Assembly (NCBI RefSeq): GCF_041080655.1
Contig: NZ_CP163525.1
Coordinates: forward strand, 558,001-622,000
From: Streptomyces sp. CG4
Lineage (GTDB): Bacteria; Actinomycetota; Actinomycetes; Streptomycetales; Streptomycetaceae
DNA length: 64,000 nt
Direction: 5' to 3'
In this document: positions 8,294 through 16,279 of the stretch, in pieces
Numbering within the stretch: the stretch's first letter is position 1
Layout: every line of letters starts with the position of its first letter
The notes under the pieces: generated by a model
Databases searched by the model: none
What the model was told of the DNA's origin: nothing
The model's input: only the letters and a program-made list of their open reading frames with translations
Made by a program: the position numbers and the translations under genes

Positions 8294-9115
8294 TCAGCGC
8301 ACCCAGCCGCCAGTGAGGGCGAGGACGGCGGAGCCGTCACCATCCGTGAGCTTCACGGCGGTGAAACCGCGTGCGGCGTCCGAGGTCTGCACCCGGAAGG
8401 CGGGCCGCTCGGCCGCGAGCAGCTCGACCATCTGCGCCGCCACGTCCTGCGGCTCCTGCGCACCGGCGAAGGCACCGCGGGTGCGGTCCAGATAGGCGGA
8501 CAGGGCCGGCGCGTACGAGCCGGCCTGCTCCAGTGCGTTGTCGGCGAGACGCACGTTGCTGACGAACTCGCTGGCCACCGCGCCCGGCTCGACCACGCTG
8601 ACGGACACGCCGACCGTGGCCGCGACCGGCGCGAGGGACTCCATGAAGCCCTCCACCGCGAACTTGGCGGCACAGTATGCCTCGTTGAAGGGCTGCCCGA
8701 TCACTCCGCCCACGCTGGTCACGGTCAGCACGCGGCCCTTGCTCGCGCGCAGCAGGGGCAGGGCGGACTTCGTGACGTGCAGCACGCCGAAGAAGTTGAC
8801 CTCCATGACGGCGCGCACGTTCTCGACGCTCTCCTGCTCCAGCGTGCCAACGTGCCCCGCGCCGGCGTTGTTGACCAGCGCATCCAGCCGGTCGAGGCCG
8901 GCCAGGCATGCCTCGACCGAGGCCGGGTCGGTCACGTCCAGGGCCCGGACGTCGACGGTGACTCCAGCTGCCTCGGCCGCCGCCAGCAGCGGGCCCGCCT
9001 TGGCGGTGTCGCGCATGGTGGCGATCACCTGCCAGCCGCTTCGTGCGGCGGCGACGGCGGTGGCCAGGCCGATACCGGAGGAGGTGCCGGTGATCAGGAC
9101 GGTCTTGGTGCTCAT
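8294..9115 (-). CDS. Short-chain dehydrogenase/reductase
   Basis: A 273-residue SDR starting at MSTKTVLITG (ATG at 9115). It has the cofactor motif TGTSSGIG near residue 10, NNAG near residue 85, and the catalytic pair as YCAAK near residue 150. This is a classical NAD(P)-dependent oxidoreductase of the cytoplasm. It is divergent from the MarR gene at 9214, with an AT-rich palindrome between them, and is followed by the NTF2-like gene. The simplest reading is a ligand-inducible two-gene operon repressed by MarR. The substrate is not identifiable. Confidence 0.85.
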   Translation of the reverse strand: MSTKTVLITGTSSGIGLATAVAAARSGWQVIATMRDTAKAGPLLAAAEAAGVTVDVRALDVTDPASVEACLAGLDRLDALVNNAGAGHVGTLEQESVENVRAVMEVNFFGVLHVTKSALPLLRASKGRVLTVTSVGGVIGQPFNEAYCAAKFAVEGFMESLAPVAATVGVSVSVVEPGAVASEFVSNVRLADNALEQAGSYAPALSAYLDRTRGAFAGAQEPQDVAAQMVELLAAERPAFRVQTSDAARGFTAVKLTDGDGSAVLALTGGWVR

Positions 9116-9130
9116 CCTCAGTAACCCCAC

Positions 9131-9167
9131 ATAGTTATGGATCATAATTAATATGAGCCATAACTAT
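9131..9167. promoter_or_regulatory. MarR-type operator palindrome
   Basis: ATAGTTATGG at 9131-9140 is a perfect inverted repeat of CCATAACTAT at 9158-9167, with the AT-rich core CATAATTAATATG between. It lies in the divergent promoter between the SDR operon (start 9115) and marR (start 9214), the usual place for a MarR dimer site. Its low GC content stands out. Confidence 0.75.
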
Positions 9168-9213
9168 GATCGGGGATACTTCAGCTGTCAAGCACGTCGG
9201 TAGGCTGAGTCTC

Positions 9214-9633
9214 ATGTCCACCGCAACGGATGAGCTCACCAGGGTGATCGTCGGCCTCTTCGCGGCCATCAACCGCCGCTACACCCAGGAGTCCGAGGCC
9301 GCCGCGGCAACCCACGACCTGACCCCGCTCCAGGCCAAGGCACTGCTAGCCGCCGAAGAGCCGGTCCCGACGCGCCACATCGCCGACCGGTTGAGCGCGG
9401 AGCCCTCCAACGTGACCGTGATCATCGACCGGCTGGAGACCCGCGGCCTCGTCGAGCGCAGCCCCGACCCGGGCGACCGCCGCGTCAAACGCGTCGCCGC
9501 CACCACGGCCGGCCGCACCGTCGCCGCCGACCTCCGCGCCCGCATGCCCTTCGCCGCCGAACCCCTGGCCCGGCTCACCACGCAGCAGCGCGAGACCTTG
9601 CGCGAGCTGTTGCAACTGGTTCTGGAGGCATGA
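9214..9633 (+). CDS. MarR-family transcriptional regulator
   Basis: 139 residues from ATG 9214. The winged-helix region is clear: LTPLQAKALLAA, then TRHIADRLSAEPSNVTVIIDRLETRGLVER, then the wing SPDPGDRRVKRVAATTAG. MarR proteins are dimeric repressors released by small phenolic or lipophilic ligands or by oxidation. No Cys is seen in the DNA-binding part, so a ligand signal is more likely. It probably represses itself and the divergent SDR/NTF2 operon through the palindrome at 9131-9167. Confidence 0.85.
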   Translation: MSTATDELTRVIVGLFAAINRRYTQESEAAAATHDLTPLQAKALLAAEEPVPTRHIADRLSAEPSNVTVIIDRLETRGLVERSPDPGDRRVKRVAATTAGRTVAADLRARMPFAAEPLARLTTQQRETLRELLQLVLEA

Positions 9634-9850
9634 CGGCAGACTGCGCCCGCAGCGATCAGCCCGCCCCGCATCCGCTTCGACAACATGACCCGGCCGCAGC
9701 GGGCGCCGGTGGTGAACGTCTTGGCTCTTTGACCGCGGTACTCGTGCTGCTGTCGGTGATCCCGAATCTACGTCGCCCAACGACTGTTGGCGGACACGGC
9801 GACGTCGAGCCGGGTGTGCCACCCTGTACGGCGGACGGACAGGGGGTCGC

Positions 9851-10549
9851 ATGAAGACAGAGGACACACGGGACGCAGGGGACGCAGGCGGCCCGGCGCG
9901 GGCGGTCCGCGCGGCGTACGAGGCGGCCTCGGCGGTCGTCGCGGGCCTGGGTGACGAGGAGTCATGGCTGCCGACAGGCTGTACGGGTTGGGCGGTCCGT
10001 GACCTCGTCTTCCACTGTCTGACCGACGCCCAGCGCGCTCTGGTGGCTCTGCACACGCCGTCACCGGAGCCGACGGACCGGGACGCGGTGTCGTACTGGC
10101 AGGACTGGGCGCCGAACACCGTCGGGGCGGCGAACGGCCGGCGCTGGGTGCGGGTGAACGCGAGCATGTTCCTCGACTTCGGCCAGTTGCAGGGCCTGTA
10201 CCTGGAGACGCTGGCGGCGGCCGCGCACGCGGCGGAGGCCGCCGATCCCGCACAGCACGTCGGCACCCAGGGGCATGTGCTGACGGCGGGGGATCTGCTG
10301 ACCACCCTCGCGGTGGAGGCGACCGTGCACCACCTGGACCTGACCGTCGCCCTCCCGCTCGCCCCGGGACCCGCGCCCGAGGGACTGGCCGCGGTGCGGG
10401 CCACGCTGGACGGTCTGCTCGGCCGGCCCGCGCTCCCGGAGTGGGGCGACGCGCACTATGCGCGTGTGGGCACCGGCCGGGCCCCGCTCACCGAGGCCGA
10501 ACGGGCCGCGCTGGGCCCGGCGGCGGACCGTTTCCCGGCGTTCGGCTGA
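9851..10549 (+). CDS. Maleylpyruvate isomerase-like (DinB superfamily) protein
   Basis: 232 residues from ATG 9851, with AGGGGG just upstream. The N-terminal four-helix part has SWLPTGCTGWAVRDLVFHCLTDAQRALVAL, the signature of the mycothiol-dependent maleylpyruvate isomerase N-terminal domain. A later VEATVHHLDLTVAL supplies further metal-type histidines. Family members use mycothiol as a cofactor for isomerisation or conjugation. No catabolic partner is adjacent, so the substrate is unknown. It is monocistronic, between marR and the chitinase. Confidence 0.75.
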   Translation: MKTEDTRDAGDAGGPARAVRAAYEAASAVVAGLGDEESWLPTGCTGWAVRDLVFHCLTDAQRALVALHTPSPEPTDRDAVSYWQDWAPNTVGAANGRRWVRVNASMFLDFGQLQGLYLETLAAAAHAAEAADPAQHVGTQGHVLTAGDLLTTLAVEATVHHLDLTVALPLAPGPAPEGLAAVRATLDGLLGRPALPEWGDAHYARVGTGRAPLTEAERAALGPAADRFPAFG

Positions 10550-10654
10550 CGCACCGGCTCCCGACCCGAACGTCCGTCAACTCCCGTCGACATCCTGCCG
10601 GTTGACTCCCCCATGAACGGGCAAAAGGCGGCTCCCGCACCTTGACCCAGGGTT

Positions 10655-10682
10655 TGGTCCAGACCAATCATGGACTAGACCA
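10655..10682 (+). promoter_or_regulatory. Two DasR-type direct repeats in the chitinase promoter
   Basis: TGGTCCAGACCA (10655-10666) and TGGACTAGACCA (10671-10682) match the 12-bp repeats known from Streptomyces chitinase promoters and the DasR-responsive element (ACTGGTCTAGACCAGT type). A TTGACC hexamer at 10643-10648 precedes them. They lie 49-76 bases upstream of the chitinase start, consistent with control by the GlcNAc regulator DasR. Confidence 0.8.
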
Positions 10683-10730
10683 TTAGCCCCGGCCGGGCCG
10701 CACAGTGTCGTTCGCCATCCGGGAGTACCG

Positions 10731-12479
10731 ATGACACGTCCGAGACCCGTACGCGCCCTGCTCGCAGGCCTGACCACGCTGGCCGCCTCCGCCGGGCTCG
10801 CCCTGGGGGCCGGAGGCACCGCGCACGCGGCGACCCCGCTGCCCACGCATGTCTTCGCGCCCTACTTCGAGGCCTACAACGGCGACAGCCCCGCCGCGCT
10901 CTCCCAGGCCTCCGGCGCCAAGTATCTGACCATGGCCTTTCTGCAGGCCGACAAGAAGGGCTCCTGCACCCCGTACTGGAACGGCGACACCAACACGCCC
11001 GTCAGCTCCTCGGTCTTCGGCGCCGACCTCACCACCATCCGCTCGCGCGGCGGCGACGTGATCCCCTCCCTCGGCGGCTACGCGGCCGACAACGGCGGCA
11101 CCGAGATCGCCGACAGCTGCACGAACGTGGATTCCATCGCCGCGGCCTACGAGAAGATCATCACGACCTACGACGTCTCCCGGCTCGACATGGACGTCGA
11201 GGACAACTCCCTCACCGACAGCGCCGGTATCGACCGCCGCAACCAGGCCATCAAGAAGGTTCAGGACTGGGCGGCCGCCAACGGCCGCTCGGTGCAGTTC
11301 TCGTACACCCTGCCGACCACGACGACCGGGCTCGCCGACAGCGGCCTCGCCGTGCTGCGCAGCGCGAAGAGCGCGGGTGCCAAGGTCGACGTCGTCAACA
11401 TCATGACGTTCGACTACTACGACGGCGCCACCCACCACATGGCCACCGACACCGAGACGGCCGCGACCGGACTGCACGACCAACTGGCCGAGCTGTACCC
11501 CAACCTGTCGGACACCCAGCTGTGGAACATGGTCGGCGTCACCGAGATGCCTGGCATCGACGACTACGGCGCGGCGGAGACCTTCACCACCGCCGACGCG
11601 ACGAGCGTGTACGACTGGGCGGTCTCCAAGGGTGTCAACACCCTCTCCTTCTGGGCCCTGCAGCGCGACAACGGCGGTTGCCCCGGCACCGGCGGGTCCG
11701 ACCACTGCTCCGGTATCGCCCAGGACACCTGGTACTTCACCCACGCCTTCGCACCCTTCACCGGCGGTACGACGACCCCGCCGGCCGACGACTTCTCGGT
11801 GTCCCTGTCCCCCGCCACCGCCGCGGTCGACCCCGGCGCCACCGCGACGGCGACCGTGAAGACGTCCGTGACCTCCGGCGGCGCCCAGCCCGTCGATCTG
11901 TCGGTGAGCGGCGCGCCGAGCGGAGTCACCGCCTCGCTGAGCCCGTCCTCGGTCACCGCGGGCGGCACCGCCACGCTCACCGTGAAGACGGCCGCCTCAA
12001 CAGCACCCGGCACCTACACCCTGACCGTCACCGGCACGGCGGGCTCGACCCGGCACGGCTCCGCGCTCACCCTGACGGTCAACGGATCCGGCGGCACGGC
12101 CGTCCTCGCCAACGGCGGCTTCGAGACCGGCTCGCTCACGCCGTGGACCTGCGACACCGGAGCCTCGGTCGTCTCCTCCCCCGTGCACGGCGGCTCCCAC
12201 GCGCTGAAGACCGCGCCCTCCGCCTCGCAGACCGGCCGGTGCGCCCAGACCCTGACCCTGAAGCCCAACACCTCCTACACGCTGAGCGGTTGGGTGCAGG
12301 GTCCGTACGCCTACCTCGGCGTCAGCGGGGGCGCGACGGCCAGTTCCTGGACCTCGTCCTCGTCGTGGTCACAGCTCACGGTGCCCTTCACGACCGGCTC
12401 CTCGGGCACGGTCACGGTGTATGTGCACGGCTGGTACGGCCAGGGAGCGGTGTACGCCGACGACCTGACCGTGAGCTGA
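10731..12479 (+). CDS. Secreted GH18 chitinase with Ig-like and carbohydrate-binding domains
   Basis: 582 residues. A signal peptide (RPRPVRALLAGL, hydrophobic run, AHAA cleavage site near residue 34) leads to a GH18 barrel, about residues 36-345, with the catalytic line SRLDMDVED (D153, D155, acid E157) and a downstream MTFDYYDG. Next come a Ser/Thr/Pro-rich Ig-like module, about 350-450 (FSVSLSPATAAVDPGATATATV), and a C-terminal carbohydrate-binding domain from about 457 (NGGFETGSLTPWTCD, ending in VYADDLTVS). It hydrolyses chitin outside the cell to GlcNAc oligomers. DasR-type repeats upstream give a regulatory link to chitin and GlcNAc metabolism. Confidence 0.9.
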   Translation: MTRPRPVRALLAGLTTLAASAGLALGAGGTAHAATPLPTHVFAPYFEAYNGDSPAALSQASGAKYLTMAFLQADKKGSCTPYWNGDTNTPVSSSVFGADLTTIRSRGGDVIPSLGGYAADNGGTEIADSCTNVDSIAAAYEKIITTYDVSRLDMDVEDNSLTDSAGIDRRNQAIKKVQDWAAANGRSVQFSYTLPTTTTGLADSGLAVLRSAKSAGAKVDVVNIMTFDYYDGATHHMATDTETAATGLHDQLAELYPNLSDTQLWNMVGVTEMPGIDDYGAAETFTTADATSVYDWAVSKGVNTLSFWALQRDNGGCPGTGGSDHCSGIAQDTWYFTHAFAPFTGGTTTPPADDFSVSLSPATAAVDPGATATATVKTSVTSGGAQPVDLSVSGAPSGVTASLSPSSVTAGGTATLTVKTAASTAPGTYTLTVTGTAGSTRHGSALTLTVNGSGGTAVLANGGFETGSLTPWTCDTGASVVSSPVHGGSHALKTAPSASQTGRCAQTLTLKPNTSYTLSGWVQGPYAYLGVSGGATASSWTSSSSWSQLTVPFTTGSSGTVTVYVHGWYGQGAVYADDLTVS

Positions 12480-12494
12480 TCCCCCGCTCCGCGC

Positions 12495-12523
12495 GGCCCC
12501 GTTCGGTGATCACCGGCGGGGCC
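12495..12523 (+). terminator. Hairpin after the chitinase gene
   Basis: GGCCCCG at 12495-12501 pairs with CGGGGCC at 12517-12523. The inner CGGTGATCACCG can extend the stem. It starts 15 bases after the chitinase stop and has no U-tract. Confidence 0.65.
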
Positions 12524-12910
12524 GATCCATGCCCCCGCCGAGCCCCGCTGCCCGATCCGGCGTCCGGGCGGTGTCTTCCGTAGGCTGAAGGTACCCGAAG
12601 CCACTCCGCTGGATCCCGGCCCTGTGCCTGTGCCTGTGCCTCGGCGGGCCGGCCGGGGCCGTACTGCTGTCCGGGCACCTTCGCCGACCGCGGCGTCACG
12701 GCGTTCCTGCGGTCCTGGCAGACGTACGGCTTCGCGCTGACCGGCGTCGCCGCCTTGGCTCGTACCGGAGGCGTGCGATGCGCTGCTGATCGTCGTGGGC
12801 GTGGTGGTGCTCAGCCGGGCCGTCCAGGACATCACCGTGGCACCGGTGCGGGCGGAACAGTGGATCCCGGCGACCTGAGCCGGGCCGGGGACCGCCCCAC
12901 GGGGCTTTGC
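12524..12910. other. 387-base gap, possible decayed small membrane protein
   Basis: No intact gene is visible. A plus-strand frame at about 12780-12878 encodes a hydrophobic run (LLIVVGVVVLSRAVQDITVAPV) before a stop, and upstream frames give other fragments, as if a short membrane protein had been frameshifted. It is not supported well enough to call a gene. Confidence 0.3.
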
Positions 12911-13963
12911 CTACCGTCGCCGAGGGCGTGTCAGCCGTACGTCCGCCACGCCGAGCAGGCCGAGGAGCGGGACCTTGCCGGTCGTCTGACCGGGGTCGAC
13001 GACGAGTCCCGAGCCGCGGACCAGGTCCAGCAACAGCTCGGCGAGCGGCATCACCATGTGTCTGCCCCAGCAGCGTTCGGAGGAGTGGCCGAAGGGCAGA
13101 TAGCCCGGAGTCGTCTCGGGGTCGAGGTCGTCCCAGCGCTCCGGGCGGAAGGCGTCCGGGTCGTCCCACAGGGCCGGGTCACGGTGGGACAGCAGTGGCA
13201 GCACCAGGACGTCGTCCCGCTCGCCGATCCGGTCGTCGATGGCCGGGTACTCGGGCGAGGCGTTGCGCAGGATGTTCCACGAGGGCGGCAGCAGCCGCAG
13301 GGACTCGAGGATGATGTTGCGGTGGGGTGGGGCGTCGCCGAAGGGCGCTCCGAGCCAGAGCGCGTTGGCCACCAGCGTCGAGACGGTGAAGCACACGGGG
13401 GCGGCCGCCCTGCGGTACATGCCCATGGCGTACCGGCGTTCCTGGTAGCCGGTGGCCTGTGCGGCTCGGCTCGCGAGACCGGTGAGCCGGCTGCTCGGCC
13501 GGGGCCAGCCGGGCAGCGCGGCGCCGATTGCGATCACGGACCAGGTGAGCTTCGGGGTGAGTTCGAGAGTGCGGCTCATCAGCATGCGCAGCCGGTAGGG
13601 GTCCTGGCCGAGGATGAGGTCGCGCAGGAAGAGATGCCCGGTCAGCGGCCAGGAGCCGGCCAAGTCCACGTCCTTGGGCAGCGGCCCGGCCAGTGCCTCG
13701 CGTACGTCGTTGCCGATGGTGCGGGTGACCGTGGACGCCTCGGTGCGTGTGATGGAACGCCCGTGCAGCGGCTTGAAGGTGGGCCGCTCGGTCTCCGTCG
13801 CCCGGCGTGCGGCGAGGATGCGATCGGCGACCTCGTGTCCCGCGACTCCGATCGTGTCGGGTTCCAGCCGGAAGACGTCCTGTCCTGTGTGGGTGCCCAT
13901 GAGCGCGGCGAGCCGCGGGGAGAACACGGTGGTGCGCACACGCGTGGCGGAGGGCGGCGGCAT
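12911..13963 (-). CDS. Cytochrome P450, probable atropopeptide-crosslinking enzyme
   Basis: 350 residues from the ATG at 13963, which has GGGAG five bases upstream; an ATG at 14065 would give 384 but lacks a ribosome site. P450 hallmarks are present: ExxR as ESLR (E220, R223), PERW, and the haem-binding loop PFGHSSERCWG with Cys298. The loop is atypical: the usual Gly two residues after FG is Ser, and the usual Arg/His two before Cys is Glu. The I-helix region (APVCFTVST) lacks the common A-G-x-D-T motif. The gene lies 167 bases downstream of a precursor peptide ending AWYLWY, on the same strand. In tryptorubin-type pathways one P450 forms the C-C and C-N bonds between aromatic side chains; that role is inferred here. 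Confidence 0.8.
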   Translation of the reverse strand: MPPPSATRVRTTVFSPRLAALMGTHTGQDVFRLEPDTIGVAGHEVADRILAARRATETERPTFKPLHGRSITRTEASTVTRTIGNDVREALAGPLPKDVDLAGSWPLTGHLFLRDLILGQDPYRLRMLMSRTLELTPKLTWSVIAIGAALPGWPRPSSRLTGLASRAAQATGYQERRYAMGMYRRAAAPVCFTVSTLVANALWLGAPFGDAPPHRNIILESLRLLPPSWNILRNASPEYPAIDDRIGERDDVLVLPLLSHRDPALWDDPDAFRPERWDDLDPETTPGYLPFGHSSERCWGRHMVMPLAELLLDLVRGSGLVVDPGQTTGKVPLLGLLGVADVRLTRPRRR

Positions 13964-14095
13964 GGATGCTCCCGGTGGCGAACGGGCAGGTGGGGAAGAG
14001 TGCGAGGGAACCGAAGGCCGCGGTACGGCGTACCACCGTTGTCCGGCCGGGCCGTGACCACGCATGGCCGGACAACGATGTCACCTCGCCTGCGC

Positions 14096-14130
14096 GGCGT
14101 GGCGTGGCGTGGCGTGGCGTGGCGTGGCGT
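14096..14130. repeat. Seven tandem copies of GGCGT
   Basis: Seven perfect GGCGT units run from 14096 to 14130. The last base is also the last base of the precursor peptide stop codon (14130-14132 on the complement). The repeat fills the start of the spacer between the precursor and P450 genes. Such pentanucleotide runs change length easily by slippage, but here a change would not alter either protein. Confidence 0.85.
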
Positions 14131-14210
14131 CAGTACCAGAGGTACCAGGCGTTGGCCTTGAGGCTCTTGGCGGCCGCGACCTTGTTGCGGATGGCGAAGA
14201 GAAGCTTCAT
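14130..14210 (-). CDS. Atropopeptide-like RiPP precursor peptide (core AWYLWY)
   Basis: A 26-codon gene: ATG at 14210, stop TGA at 14130-14132. The start is preceded by a perfect AGGAGGT seven bases upstream. The peptide begins MKLLFAIRNK, continues with an Ala/Lys-rich leader and ends KSLKAN-AWYLWY. The last six residues match the tryptorubin core AWYIWY except Leu for Ile. A short basic leader, an aromatic C-terminus reaching the stop codon and an adjacent P450 gene are the defining features of atropopeptide clusters. The expected product is a hexapeptide with crosslinked Trp and Tyr side chains after leader removal. No dedicated protease or exporter is visible nearby, which is also true of the known minimal clusters. 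Confidence 0.85.
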   Translation of the reverse strand: MKLLFAIRNKVAAAKSLKANAWYLWY

Positions 14211-14292
14211 CACTGCACCTCCTGGAGAGGGTGGGCGGGTGACACACGGCGACACCGAAGCAGATCGGTGAAGATCATGTGTCGATGACTCC

Positions 14293-14320
14293 GGGAAACT
14301 TCCCTTGTCCGACCGTCGGA
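14293..14320. promoter_or_regulatory. Paired palindromes upstream of the precursor gene
   Basis: GGGAAACTTCCC (14293-14304; arms GGGAA/TTCCC) and TCCGACCGTCGGA (14308-14320; arms TCCGAC/GTCGGA) lie side by side 83-110 bases upstream of the precursor start. They are candidate regulator sites for the precursor/P450 transcript. The rest of 14211-14563 shows no gene. Confidence 0.45.
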
Positions 14321-14563
14321 TAATCGCCACGGGAATCAAAATCGTTCCGGCCTGGCCGATTTCGGACTTTCTCCATTCACCGGCGCTCCGCTTTGACCAA
14401 CCACCCAGCAGCGCGCGCCCCCCGCGCCCCTTCCGACCCTCGCGCGCTGATGAGAGGACGTGCCGGCCGTCCGGATGCCGGACGGCTCGACAGTGGGAGC
14501 GGACACCCGCCCGGTCTCCGCCCAGCCCTTCAGCGGCCGGAGATTGGCCAGATAGAAGGGGTC

Positions 14564-15217
14564 CTATCGTCCCGCGATCCCGTCGATCCAGGACTGGAGG
14601 CGTTCGCCCTGGACAGTCATCAGGCCGGGGTCGCGCAAGGTGTTGGTGAGGACGGACATGCCCTGGTAGGCGGCGACGAGTTCGACGGCGAGGGCGTCGG
14701 CGTCGGCGCGGCCGAGCTGGGTGAACTGGGCCTCCACCCAGGCGAGCAGAGCTCGCATGACCTTCGCCGCGGCTTGATCCAGGCCGTCGTCCCGCTTGTC
14801 GAGCTCGGTGGCGAGGGTGCCGAAGGGGCAGCCGAAGCGGGCCGCGGTCTCGCGCTGGTCGACCCAGCCGGCGACAAGCGCCTTCAGTCGGGCCGCCGGA
14901 TCCGGAAAGGCATCCAACTGGGCAGTCAGCGCGTCGAGTTGCTCGCGGTGGGCGTGCACCGCGGCGTCGACGAGCTGGTCCTTGGTCTTGAAGTAGTAGT
15001 AGACGTTGCCCAGCGGAACCTCGGCCGCGCGGGCGATGTCACCGAGGGTGGTCTTCTCCACGCCCTGCTCATGGAAGACCTGGACGGCCGCCGTCACCAG
15101 GCGCTCGCGCTTGCCTCCCCGGCTGCCGCCGTGGCCTGATCGACCGGATCGGCTCGACCGCGCGGCCTCGGCCGTCCCCGCAATATCTGAGTCAGTCACC
15201 TGACTAAGGATAGACAA
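14564..15217 (-). CDS. TetR-family regulator
   Basis: 217 residues if the TTG at 15217 is used; a GTG at 15199 is an alternative that would place one operator half over the start. After a low-complexity Ser/Gly/Arg stretch, the helix-turn-helix is clear: RLVTAAVQVFHEQGVEKTTLGDIARAAEVPLGNVYYYFKTKDQLV. The C-terminal ligand-binding domain includes RFGCPFGTLATEL. TetR proteins repress as dimers until an inducer binds. It is divergent from the NmrA-like gene at 15283, with palindromes between, so it likely controls that gene and itself. Confidence 0.85.
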   Translation of the reverse strand: MSILSQVTDSDIAGTAEAARSSRSGRSGHGGSRGGKRERLVTAAVQVFHEQGVEKTTLGDIARAAEVPLGNVYYYFKTKDQLVDAAVHAHREQLDALTAQLDAFPDPAARLKALVAGWVDQRETAARFGCPFGTLATELDKRDDGLDQAAAKVMRALLAWVEAQFTQLGRADADALAVELVAAYQGMSVLTNTLRDPGLMTVQGERLQSWIDGIAGR

Positions 15218-15262
15218 CGAGGTCCGCCACGGACTAATGTCTCGACTTAGTTAGTCAACTAA
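15190..15262. promoter_or_regulatory. TetR operator candidates
   Basis: TTAGTT-AGTC-AACTAA (15247-15262) is a perfect 6-bp inverted repeat. AGTCA/TGACT arms at 15190-15194 and 15201-15205 form a second one. Both lie in the divergent space between the TetR and NmrA-like genes and share the (T)AGT..ACT(A) theme. Confidence 0.6.
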
Positions 15263-15282
15263 CTCACACAGGGAGAGTTGCC

Positions 15283-16104
15283 ATGATCGTTGTCACGGGC
15301 GCCACGGGGAACGTCGGACGGGCCCTGGTCGCCGAGTTGATCGAGGGCGGGGAGACGGTGACAGCCGTCGCCCGGCACATCAGGACGGAGGACGTGCCGC
15401 CGGGCGTGCGGGCAGTAGCTGCCGATCTCGGGCGGCCTCAGGCCCTCGCCCCCGCCCTGGAAGGCGCCAAGGCACTGTTCCTGCTGGTGGCCGGCGAGGA
15501 TCCCGCCGGCATCCTGCAGCAAGCCGCCGCGGCCGGGGTCACCAAGGTCGTGCTGCTCTCCTCGCAGGGTGCGGGCACCCGGCCCGAGATATACACGCAC
15601 GCGTTGCGCTTCGAGCAGGCCCTGGCCGAGTCGGGCCTCCCCATCACCGTCCTACGCTCGGGCGGGCTGGCCTCCAACGCGCTGGCCTGGGCGGAGCCGA
15701 TCCGCCGGCACCGTACCGCGGCGGCGCCCTTCGCCGATGTGGCACTGCCGTTCGTCGACCCTGACGATGTCGCCGCGGTGGCGTCGGCCGTACTGCGTGA
15801 GGACGGACACGACGGCGCCACCTACACACTGACCGGCCCGGAGCCCACCACCCCTCGGCAGCGGGCCGTCGCCATCGCCGCGGTACTCGGCGAGCCGGTG
15901 GCGTTCGTGGAGCAGAGCCGCGAGGAGGCTCTGGCGCAGATGGTCCGGTTCATGCCGCCCGCCGTCGCCAAGGGCACGCTCGCGGTCCTCGGCTCACCCA
16001 CCCAGGAGGAGCAGACGGTCGGCACGGACGTCGAGCGCCTGCTGGGCCGCCCCGCGGCCGCTTTCTCCGCGTGGGCGGCACGGAATGTGACGGCGTTCCG
16101 CTGA
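15283..16104 (+). CDS. NmrA-like NAD(P)-binding protein
   Basis: 273 residues from ATG 15283 (GGGAGAG upstream). The N-terminal Rossmann motif is VTGATGNVGRALV. Strand 4 (VTKVVLLSSQGAG) follows, and no YxxxK pair is in the usual place, which fits the NmrA/azoreductase-like atypical SDR group. Such proteins bind NAD(P)(H) and act either as quinone/azo reductases or as redox sensors. The gene is single and divergent from its probable TetR repressor. It resembles the gene at 23355 in overall layout but not in detail. Confidence 0.8.
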   Translation: MIVVTGATGNVGRALVAELIEGGETVTAVARHIRTEDVPPGVRAVAADLGRPQALAPALEGAKALFLLVAGEDPAGILQQAAAAGVTKVVLLSSQGAGTRPEIYTHALRFEQALAESGLPITVLRSGGLASNALAWAEPIRRHRTAAAPFADVALPFVDPDDVAAVASAVLREDGHDGATYTLTGPEPTTPRQRAVAIAAVLGEPVAFVEQSREEALAQMVRFMPPAVAKGTLAVLGSPTQEEQTVGTDVERLLGRPAAAFSAWAARNVTAFR

Positions 16105-16279
16105 TCCGCCGAACGGCGCCCCAGGGCCGACCGGGTGACACCGGTGACGCTTGACAACACCTTTGCCCGCCACGCCGCACCAGATCAGCCTATTTATATG
16201 CTTATAGGAATTATGGTGCAGGTGTTGGAGGCATGGACCGAGGGGGTGCACAACGCGTCGTGGCAGGGCGCGGGTTGGG

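Noticed and set aside
12780..12878. Small membrane protein gene
   Set aside because: The hydrophobic frame lacks a supported start and ribosome site, and flanking homology is broken across frames.
12911..13963. P450 as a terpene or polyketide tailoring enzyme
   Set aside because: No terpene synthase, polyketide synthase or ferredoxin gene is nearby, while a matching precursor peptide is directly upstream.
14096..14130. CRISPR or origin-type iterons
   Set aside because: It is a pure pentanucleotide run, too short and without spacers or nearby replication genes.
12755..14161. 468-codon plus-strand frame across the P450 and precursor region
   Set aside because: It is antisense to the P450 gene; composition is Gly/Arg/Val-rich and ends in the GGCGT repeat.
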